A stretch of DNA of 5,431 bases from Actinomycetota bacterium (GTDB lineage Bacteria > Actinomycetota > Thermoleophilia > Solirubrobacterales > 70-9), in NCBI GenBank assembly GCA_005884305.1, contig VAYL01000172.1, positions 1-5,431 on the forward strand. Direction: 5' to 3'. Position numbers and translations under genes: made by a program. Below the pieces are notes generated by a model. The model saw only the letters and a list, made by a program, of their open reading frames with translations. It did not search any database and was not told the DNA's origin. This document shows, piece by piece, positions 1 to 4,606 of the stretch. Position 1 is the first letter of the stretch, and each line of letters starts with the position of its first letter.

Positions 1-715
1 AGATCGGAGCAACCAGCCGCCGGGTGAGCAACCAGGCGAAGGCCGTGGTGCAGAGTGTCATCGAGACCGCCGTCATCGGGGCGAAGACGAGCAGGGCGGC
101 CGCTGCCTCGAGTTGGGTTGGCAGGGCCGCGATCAAGAGCAGGACGACCGCCCCGGTCCCGGCGAGGCCGTGGACGACGCCAATGCCGGCCGCCTGCCGA
201 GGCGTTCGGATCCTGTGCGGGTGGTCGGGCTCGGCGGCGTGATGAAGGTGTCGGTGGCCTGAGGCCCCTGCTTCCGATCGGTGGCGGTGCCGCTCAGAGC
301 GGAAGTCGCCGCGGATCCACTTCGCGATGACGCGGAGTGCGAGCAGGACGATGATCACTCCCACCGCTCGCTCGGCGCCGTACTCGATCCAGGCCGGGAG
401 GGCTGACTTCAACGCGATCAAGGGCAGCCCGATCACCACCAGGGCGGCGGCGTGGCCCGCTCCCCACCATCCCCCGAGTCGAGCGGCGGACCTGGCCTCC
501 CCACCGTCGGCGGCGACCAGCGAGGTCACCGCCACGAGGTGGTCCGGGTCGGATGCGTGCCGGAGCCCGAGGGCAACGGCGATGACCATCGCCACCAGGA
601 ACGGCGCGCCTGAGAGCAGACCCTGAAGCCAGGCGTCCGCGCGCTCGAATGGGGTGAACAGGACCGAGAAGTCCATGTTGGCTTGCAGTTCGGAGGTCGT
701 GATGGTTTGGATCAC
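1..715 (-). CDS. Nickel/cobalt transporter (NiCoT/NicO-type permease), C-terminus cut by window edge
   Basis: This is a polytopic inner-membrane permease expected to take up or export Ni2+/Co2+. About 238 codons are visible and the frame runs off the left edge. Residues 52-59 read RHASDPDH, matching the HX4DH metal signature of NiCoT transporters. GAGH (85-88) resembles their second signature (LGHS in classical members). Hydrophobic stretches lie near residues 38-50, 85-102 and 117-131. A hydrophilic loop at about 139-170 holds eight histidines (H143, 145, 154, 156, 158, 159, 165, 167), as in many metal transporters. It is followed by GVVHGLAGTGAVVLLLIAAL (179-198), a HGxAG segment seen in NicO-type proteins. 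I chose the GTG start at 713-715 because GGAG sits 7 bases upstream; the in-frame ATG at 674-676 has no such site. An in-frame TGA lies just above the GTG. The gene is divergent from the DUF4331/Tat run. Direction of transport and Ni/Co preference cannot be read from the sequence. Confidence 0.87.
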   Translation of the reverse strand, partial: MIQTITTSELQANMDFSVLFTPFERADAWLQGLLSGAPFLVAMVIAVALGLRHASDPDHLVAVTSLVAADGGEARSAARLGGWWGAGHAAALVVIGLPLIALKSALPAWIEYGAERAVGVIIVLLALRVIAKWIRGDFRSERHRHRSEAGASGHRHLHHAAEPDHPHRIRTPRQAAGIGVVHGLAGTGAVVLLLIAALPTQLEAAAALLVFAPMTAVSMTLCTTAFAWLLTRRLVAPI

Positions 716-748
716 CGGCGGGCTCCAAATTCATCGGTCCGGTGATCC
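709..748 (-). promoter_or_regulatory. 10-bp perfect inverted repeat spanning the start codon of the metal transporter
   Basis: GGATCACCGG (709-718) and CCGGTGATCC (739-748) are exact reverse complements separated by 20 bases. In the minus-strand mRNA the 3' arm contains the GTG start and the loop contains the GGAG ribosome binding site, so the fold would pair the start codon. Alternatively it is a DNA operator for a repressor between the divergent genes. A second overlapping palindrome, GATCCGGATC, lies at 744-753. It does not match the E. coli NikR half-sites (GTATGA/TCATAC). GC-rich sequence of this length can produce such arms by chance, so only the position makes it notable. Confidence 0.4.
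723..726 (-). promoter_or_regulatory. Ribosome binding site deciding the GTG start of the metal transporter
   Basis: On the minus strand this reads GGAG, 7 bases before GTG (713-715). The alternative ATG 13 codons downstream has no purine-rich Shine-Dalgarno element, so this site favours the longer protein. The site lies in the loop of the inverted repeat at 709-748. Confidence 0.6.
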
Positions 749-784
749 GGATCCGCTGACGGCCCGTAGTGGTCGGCATCGGTT

Positions 785-831
785 GCGCCGCCAGCAGCCG
801 GAGGAGAAGGGATCGGCGACACCGGCGGCGC
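785..831. repeat. 8-bp inverted repeat in the leader of the DUF4331/Tat operon
   Basis: GCGCCGCC (785-792) and GGCGGCGC (824-831) are exact reverse complements with a 31-base spacer, just upstream of the ribosome binding site at 842-848. It could form a leader hairpin in the plus-strand transcript, or be a by-product of the GC-rich composition. I saw no convincing -35/-10 pair for either divergent gene in 716-853. Confidence 0.2.
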
Positions 832-853
832 GCGTTCAGCGAAAGGAGTCGAC

Positions 854-1138
854 ATGGAGAACCTGAGCCGGCGGAAGCTGTTGGCGTCGGCGGGTGTCGC
901 GACGGGAGCAGCGGCGATCGCTGCCGCCCCCGCGGTCGCGCAGGCGGCCCTCGATCATCCCGAGGCCACCGACCCGTCAGGCCCGCCGCCCGAGGAGACG
1001 ATCGTCGCCTACGTCCGCGACATCAAGCGGAACGAAGTGACCGTCATGTCGGGCACCGGCGAGATCACGTACCGAGACCCGGTCCTGGTGAAGCGCCTCG
1101 TGAAGGCCGCGCCGGCGAGCGGGCCGACACGGAAGTAA
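854..1138 (+). CDS. Small Tat-signal (twin-arginine) exported protein of unknown function
   Basis: This 94-residue protein is probably exported folded by the Tat system. Residues 5-10 are SRRKLL, a twin-arginine motif with Arg6-Arg7. An Ala/Val-rich hydrophobic stretch follows at about 11-28, with an AxA-type cleavage site (A29-Q30-A31, then A32). The mature part is only about 63 residues. It has a Pro/Glu-rich linker (35-48), then a compact segment (50-85) with AYVRDIKRNEVTVMSG, TYRDP and LVKRLVKAA, likely a beta hairpin followed by a helix. I recognise this as the style of small Tat-signal proteins found beside DUF4331 genes in actinobacteria, but no function is known to me. The start has AAAGGAG (842-848) 5 bases upstream. 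It is first in a run with the DUF4331 gene 15 bases downstream and tatA-tatC further on. No cysteines or obvious cofactor ligands are seen. Confidence 0.85.
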   Translation: MENLSRRKLLASAGVATGAAAIAAAPAVAQAALDHPEATDPSGPPPEETIVAYVRDIKRNEVTVMSGTGEITYRDPVLVKRLVKAAPASGPTRK

Positions 1139-1153
1139 AGGAGCAAGGACAAG

Positions 1154-2323
1154 ATGTCATCGCACAGGGAAGCGCCAGAGATCAGCCGCGATCCGGTCGC
1201 CGACAACACGGACTGTTACGCGTTCGTCAGCCCGGACAAGCCGGACACGGTCACGATCATCACCAACTATGTGCCGCTCGAGGATCCGCCCGGTGGGCCG
1301 AATTTCTTCGAGTTCGGCGACGACGTCCGCTACTCCATCTACGTCGACAACGACGGCGATGGCAAGCCGGAGATCGAGTACCAGTTCAGGTTCAAGACGC
1401 GGCTTCGGAACCCGGAGACGTTCCTCTACAACACCGGCCAGATCACGAGCCTCAACAGCTCGAGCTGGAATCGCCGGCAGTTCTACGAGGTCGTCCGGGT
1501 AAACCACAAGAACGGTCGGTCGAGGGTCCTGGGCCGCGACCTGGCGTCGCCGCCCTGCAACATCGGGCCTCGGTCCACGCCGAACTATCCGAAGCTCGCG
1601 AGGGCGGCGGTTCACGGCCTGCAGTCCGGCGAGAGGGTCTTCGCCGGGCAGCGGAACGAGGGGTTCTTCGTCGACCTGGGGTCGATCTTCGACCTCGGCG
1701 ACCTGCGCCCCCTCCAGAACCTCCACCTGATCGCGACCTCCCCCGCCATGGGTGTTGACGCCACGGCCACGCTCAATGTGCACACGATCGCGATCCAGAT
1801 TCCGATCCGGAAGCTGACCCGCGATCACTCGGTTCCCAAGGACCGGATGAGCGCCAAGGCCGTGCTGGGAATCTGGGGAGCGGCGTCACGTCGCAAGACC
1901 CGGGTGATCGACAGGGCGAACGGCGAGTTCGCCGAGTCCGGGCCCTGGGTCCAGGTGTCCCGGCTCGGAAACCCGCTGTTCAACGAGGTCATCGTGCCGA
2001 TGGGCGACAAGGACCGGTGGAACGCCGTGCATCCCGCCGCCGACAAGGCGTTCGCGAAGTACGTCGAGCACCCGGAGCTCGCGAAGCTCCTTCCGGTCCT
2101 GTACCCGGGCGTGTTCCCGCGACTGGCGAAGCTCAAGGCCAAGCGGGCCGACCTGGTGGCGATCCTGCTCACCGGGCTCCCGAAGGGGATCGTGCCGGGG
2201 TTTCAGAACTACACCGGCAAGACGCCCGCCGACATGCTCCGGCTCAACGTCGCGATCTCGGCTTGCTGGGCGGCGACCTCGCCGGGTTCCCGAACGGCCG
2301 GCGCGTGTTCGACGACGTGGTGA
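1154..2323 (+). CDS. DUF4331 family protein, frameshifted near its C-terminus (N-terminal part)
   Basis: The family is of unknown biochemical role. The protein opens with SSHREAP (2-8) and DPVADNTDCYAFVSPDKPDT (13-32), the hallmark N-terminus of DUF4331. Further family-like blocks are NYVPLEDPPGGPNFFEFGDD (38-57), DNDGDG (65-70, resembling a calcium-binding loop), WNRRQFYEV (from 105), EGFFVDLGSIFDLGDL (about 169-184), NVHTIAIQIPIRKL (208-221) and GPWVQVSRLGNPLFNEVIVP (about 263-282). Homology holds to DMLRLNVAI, ending at base 2257. The last 22 residues of the 389-residue frame are out-of-frame, and the true C-terminus continues in another frame to 2508. No signal peptide is present, although related proteins in other phyla carry one before SSHREAP. 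The ATG has AAAGGAG (1137-1143) and AAGGA (1145-1149) upstream. Either this is a real inactivating mutation or a sequence error. Intact, it would be about 450 residues or slightly longer. Confidence 0.88.
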   Translation: MSSHREAPEISRDPVADNTDCYAFVSPDKPDTVTIITNYVPLEDPPGGPNFFEFGDDVRYSIYVDNDGDGKPEIEYQFRFKTRLRNPETFLYNTGQITSLNSSSWNRRQFYEVVRVNHKNGRSRVLGRDLASPPCNIGPRSTPNYPKLARAAVHGLQSGERVFAGQRNEGFFVDLGSIFDLGDLRPLQNLHLIATSPAMGVDATATLNVHTIAIQIPIRKLTRDHSVPKDRMSAKAVLGIWGAASRRKTRVIDRANGEFAESGPWVQVSRLGNPLFNEVIVPMGDKDRWNAVHPAADKAFAKYVEHPELAKLLPVLYPGVFPRLAKLKAKRADLVAILLTGLPKGIVPGFQNYTGKTPADMLRLNVAISACWAATSPGSRTAGACSTTW

Positions 2324-2508
2324 ACATCGAGCTCCAGGCCGTTGCGGGCCTCACGTACCCGCTGGTCAACTCGAGCTACAAGCCGGATGACGCGGCGTCG
2401 AAGCTCACCCAGGGACTCGTGCCGGGCAAGGGCCGGTACCAGTCGACGTTCCCGTACCTGGGCACGCCTCACGACGGCTTCCACACGCCGTCGGGGCCAA
2501 AGGGATGA
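2257..2508 (+). pseudogene. C-terminal remainder of the DUF4331 protein, in a shifted frame
   Basis: From about 2257 a different plus-strand frame reads LGLLGGDLAGFPNGRR, then VFDDVVNIELQAVAG, and ends FPYLGTPHDGFHTPSGPKG with TGA at 2506-2508. These are the conserved C-terminal blocks of DUF4331, so this is the tail of the gene starting at 1154, shifted by one base modulo three (a missing 3n+1 bases). It contributes about 83 residues. From memory of the family, a short variable linker, often with Pro residues, separates LRLNxAI from LGxLGGDLAG. Here the two blocks abut, which points to a small deletion rather than a single lost base. There is no independent start or ribosome binding site at its head, so it would not be made alone. 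Confidence 0.8.
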
Positions 2509-2825
2509 GCCATGGTCGCCACACCTACGCCGACCGTCCGCACCCGGAGTACGTGGTGTTGGACATCGGCGCGCAGCGCGGGGCGCTGATCGTCCACGCC
2601 GATCCCGAGCTACACGGGATCGAGGTGGAGATCAGCCCCCGCGGCCGGGATGACCGCCGCTCACACAAGGAGGTGCTCGAGCGCAGTATCAACGGCCACC
2701 CCGCCTACACGGCGGTGTTCGAGTCCCTGGAGGCCGGCACGTACACGCTCTGGACCCACGGCGAGCCTCGCTCGCGCGGCGTCCGGATCGAGCCTGGCGA
2801 ACTCGCCGAACTGGATTGGCGATAA
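2505..2825 (+). CDS. Conserved-looking hypothetical protein, DUF4331-associated (106 aa)
   Basis: This is a 106-residue soluble protein with no signal peptide or membrane segment. The sequence alternates beta-type stretches: YVVLDIGAQRGALIVHAD (16-33), HGIEVEISPRG (37-47), AYTAVFESLEAGTYTLW (67-83), GVRIEPGELAELDWR (92-106). A central charged patch, RRSHKEVLER (51-60), interrupts them. The 'F..L.AGTYTLW' and final 'GELAELDW' segments resemble a small beta-sandwich of the transthyretin or carboxypeptidase-regulatory type, which is a fold guess only. I associate similar proteins with DUF4331 genes in actinobacteria but know no function. Its ATG overlaps the DUF4331 stop by four bases (ATGA, 2505-2508), the classic arrangement for translational coupling. 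AAAGGG lies directly against the ATG, too close to be a good ribosome binding site, so coupling matters. The frameshift upstream would disturb it. tatA begins 24 bases after its stop. Confidence 0.75.
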   Translation: MSHGRHTYADRPHPEYVVLDIGAQRGALIVHADPELHGIEVEISPRGRDDRRSHKEVLERSINGHPAYTAVFESLEAGTYTLWTHGEPRSRGVRIEPGELAELDWR

Positions 2826-2849
2826 GCACAAATCGAGGAAGGAGACCTC

Positions 2850-3074
2850 ATGCCAAACATCGGACCCATGGAAGTGATCGTGGTCCTCGTCATCGCCCTC
2901 ATCGTCTTCGGCCCCAAGCGGCTGCCCGAGCTGGGCACGTCGATGGGCCGCGGAATCCGCGAGTTCCGCTCGTCGATCTCCGGCAAGGACGACAAGCCCA
3001 AGCGTGAGCTCGACGCGCCGGAGGACGGCGCGGGAGAGAGCGTGGACGGCGAGGTCGTGCACGACGCGTCCTAG
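2850..3074 (+). CDS. tatA: Sec-independent protein translocase TatA/TatE family
   Basis: TatA forms the pore-like or membrane-weakening part of the twin-arginine translocase, which moves folded proteins across the cytoplasmic membrane. This 74-residue protein has the full layout. A short N-terminal transmembrane helix spans about residues 7-20 (MEVIVVLVIALIVF). The FG hinge (20-21) sits within FGPKRLPELG, the family signature. An amphipathic helix runs to about residue 42, and an acidic, probably disordered tail follows (46-74). The length is normal for TatA, and the short tail argues against TatB. AAGGAG (2839-2844) lies 5 bases before ATG. The gene is 3 bases upstream of tatC and downstream of a gene for a Tat-signal protein, so it probably belongs to the same transcript. 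No tatB is visible, as in minimal TatAC systems. Confidence 0.93.
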   Translation: MPNIGPMEVIVVLVIALIVFGPKRLPELGTSMGRGIREFRSSISGKDDKPKRELDAPEDGAGESVDGEVVHDAS

Positions 3075-3077
3075 GCT

Positions 3078-3845
3078 ATGGCGCGCTTTCGGGCCCCCAG
3101 GCACGACGAGGGACTGACGCTCGTCGAGCATCTCGACGAGCTCCGCACGCGGATCATCGTCTCGATCGTCGTCCTGGGGGTCGCCGTCTCGCTGTGCTTC
3201 TGGCAGAACCATCTGCTGCTGGACGCGCTCAATGGGCCGCTTCCCCCCGGCAGGAAGCCCATCACGCTGAGCCCGTCGGAGCCCTTCCTGGCGACGTTCA
3301 AGGTGTCGGTCTACGCGGGCATCCTGCTGGCGCTGCCGATCCTCCTGTATGAGGCCTACGCCTTCGTCCTTCCGGCGCTGAGCTCAGCCGAGCGTCGCGT
3401 GATCCTGCCGTTCCTGGTCCTCGTGCCCACGCTGTTCGCGGCCGGCGTCGCCTTCGGCTACTACGTGGTGCTTCCAGGAGCGCTGCATTTCCTCCTCAAC
3501 TTCAACTCCGGCCAGTTCAACGTCCAGGTCCGCGCCGGCGACTACTACGGCTTCGTCACGCTCACTCTGCTCGCGATGGGATTCGTGTTCCAGGTCCCAA
3601 TGGGGATCCTGGCGCTCACGAAGCTCGGGATCACGACGCCGCGCCAGCTCGCGAAGAACCGGCGCTATGCGTACCTGATCCTCGCGATCGTGGCGATGGC
3701 CCTGCCGGGAACCGACCCGGTCACGATGCTCGTCGAGCTGGTGCCCCTCCTACTGCTCTACGAGCTGTCGATCGTGCTCGCGAGGGCGTTCGGCGCCCCG
3801 ATCACGCGTCAGGTTGCTCCCCAGCCGGACACTCGGCTACCCTAA
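3078..3845 (+). CDS. tatC: Sec-independent protein translocase TatC
   Basis: TatC is the six-helix membrane receptor that recognises twin-arginine signal peptides. At 255 residues it is of normal length. The cytoplasmic N-terminus carries EHLDELRTR (17-25), holding the conserved Glu and the HLxELR motif. Next come SPSEPFLATFKVSVYAGILL (65-84), the YEAYAFVLPAL segment (91-101) with S-S-A-E105-R-R matching the signal-binding Glu103 loop of E. coli TatC, and FVFQVPMGIL (169-178). The NRRYAYLI region (194-201) and PGTDPV (210-215) precede the last helix, which ends in LLLLYE. At the position of E. coli Glu170 (FEVP) there is Gln172. The start is only 3 bases after the tatA stop with no strong ribosome binding site, suggesting translation coupled to tatA. 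The gene ends in TAA at 3843-3845, and I see no convincing hairpin terminator after it. Confidence 0.95.
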   Translation: MARFRAPRHDEGLTLVEHLDELRTRIIVSIVVLGVAVSLCFWQNHLLLDALNGPLPPGRKPITLSPSEPFLATFKVSVYAGILLALPILLYEAYAFVLPALSSAERRVILPFLVLVPTLFAAGVAFGYYVVLPGALHFLLNFNSGQFNVQVRAGDYYGFVTLTLLAMGFVFQVPMGILALTKLGITTPRQLAKNRRYAYLILAIVAMALPGTDPVTMLVELVPLLLLYELSIVLARAFGAPITRQVAPQPDTRLP

Positions 3846-3929
3846 ATGTGCCCGCTGGGATCTGTTCGTTTCCCTCCACCCTTCGAGCTCAGTTTCACGC
3901 CGAGGGACGAGGAAGTGACACCCATCGAG

Positions 3930-3950
3930 ACGTCACGCTCGAGCGGACGT
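3930..3950. promoter_or_regulatory. Near-perfect palindrome upstream of the small winged-helix gene
   Basis: ACGTC-A-CGCTC (3930-3940) abuts GAGCGGACGT (3941-3950). The arms are 10 bp each, with one extra A at 3935 in the left arm, and the centre CGCTCGAGCG (3936-3945) is a perfect palindrome. With no loop between the arms it is better suited to binding a dimeric regulator as DNA than to forming an RNA hairpin. It ends 40 bases before the ATG at 3991, a plausible operator position for that gene. The rest of 3846-3990 shows no gene and no clear -35/-10 pair. Confidence 0.3.
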
Positions 3951-3990
3951 TGTTTCGTGGCGACCAGCGACAATTCGAAAGGACGATCAA

Positions 3991-4200
3991 ATGGCTAAGA
4001 CAGTCACGCCGGATCAGGTAGTCGAAGCAGCAAAGGAGCTCGGCCAGGACGAGTTCACCCGTGAGGACCTCGCCCAGAAGCTGGGAGTGGAGAAGCCCGA
4101 GCTCAAGCCGGGAATCCGCCAGGCCCGCCAGGCCGGGAATCTCAACAAGGTGGGCGAGGATGAGAAGGGCACCGGCCGCTTTCGCCTGACCGACAAGTAG
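3991..4200 (+). CDS. Small winged-helix-like protein of unknown function (69 aa)
   Basis: This is a 69-residue, highly charged, probably cytoplasmic protein. The layout looks like a minimal winged helix. Helix 1 is PDQVVEAAKELG (7-18) and helix 2 is TREDLAQKLG (23-32). Helix 3 is a recognition-like segment, ELKPGIRQARQAGNLNKV (37-54). The final DEKGTGRFRLT (57-67) would form the wing. The pattern 'EFTREDLAQKLGV' is typical of DNA-binding or protein-binding helix-turn-helix units, but binding is inferred from the pattern, not shown. The start is supported by AAAGGA (3978-3983), 7 bases before ATG. It stands alone after a 145-base gap from tatC, with a palindrome at 3930-3950 that it might bind itself. 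Its end is 3 bases from the stop of the converging NTF2-like gene. I know similar hypothetical proteins from actinobacteria but no assigned role. Confidence 0.72.
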   Translation: MAKTVTPDQVVEAAKELGQDEFTREDLAQKLGVEKPELKPGIRQARQAGNLNKVGEDEKGTGRFRLTDK

Positions 4201-4203
4201 GCC

Positions 4204-4545
4204 TCACTCGACATCCCAGCCGAAGTACACCTCGGCCTTCGCGAGCTTGTCGCCCTCGAAGGTCAGGACCTCGGTGTTGCGGAAGCGGTGGCCGTCCTTC
4301 TTCGTCAGCTCATAGGTCACGACCACCTCGTCGCCTGACTCGATCAGGCGCACGTAGTCGAACCTGTCTGTCGTGCCCGCGTTCGGCCAGCAACGCTCGA
4401 AGTACTGCTCGCGGTCGATTCCCGGGTCCGTCGGGCTGTAGAAGCTGAAGTCGTCGGCCAGGATCCCCTCGATGACGCTGCGGTCACCCGACTCGTAGGC
4501 GCCATACGCGTCGCGGGCCAGCTGCAGACGGTCCTTCGAGGCCAT
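4204..4545 (-). CDS. NTF2/SnoaL-like domain protein
   Basis: This 113-residue protein matches the nuclear transport factor 2 / SnoaL-like superfamily, small cone-shaped alpha+beta folds that act as isomerases, cyclases or ligand-binding proteins. The N-terminal helix (DRLQLARDAYGAYESGD, 5-21) leads into ILADDFSFYSPTDPG (28-42), the usual 'L.DDF.F..P' strand. A helix follows (REQYFERCWP, 45-54), then the strands DYVRLIESGDEVVVTYEL (63-80) and FRNTEVLTFEGDKLAKAEVY (88-107). One SnoaL-like domain fills the whole length, so substrate and activity cannot be named. The start is well supported: AGGAGG (4551-4556 on the complementary strand) lies 5 bases before the ATG. It is divergent from the flippase-like gene, with 61 bases between starts. 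Confidence 0.85.
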   Translation of the reverse strand: MASKDRLQLARDAYGAYESGDRSVIEGILADDFSFYSPTDPGIDREQYFERCWPNAGTTDRFDYVRLIESGDEVVVTYELTKKDGHRFRNTEVLTFEGDKLAKAEVYFGWDVE

Positions 4546-4606
4546 TCGGTCCTCCTGTTCGCTCGCGTTCCAAGATAAGACCAGGCGAGTTGGGCAAACT
4601 CATCGG

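Noticed and set aside
711..746. A NikR or Nur operator in the transporter inverted repeat
   Set aside because: The arms do not match the E. coli NikR half-sites or the TTGCAA-like Nur box, so no named regulator is assigned.
294..779. A 161-codon minus-strand open frame beginning above the metal transporter
   Set aside because: The overlapping frame starting at 715 shows membrane segments, the HX4DH signature and the His-rich loop; this one is Arg-rich with no such features.
769..1758. A 329-codon plus-strand open frame
   Set aside because: It crosses the Tat-signal gene and the DUF4331 gene in another frame and translates to Arg/Gly/Pro-rich low-information sequence; the two genes it overlaps have clear family motifs and ribosome binding sites.
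2250..2265. Programmed ribosomal frameshifting to join the two DUF4331 frames
   Set aside because: No X XXY YYZ slippery heptamer or homopolymer run is present at the junction, and the apparent loss of a linker fits a deletion better.
3871..3907. TCCCTC / GAGGGA inverted repeat as a terminator after tatC
   Set aside because: The stem is only 6 bp with a 25-base loop and no T-tract follows.
4571..4597. Promoter for the NTF2-like gene (TTGCCC and TATCTT on the minus strand)
   Set aside because: The spacer is only about 14 bases, shorter than the usual 16-18, and similar short matches are expected by chance.
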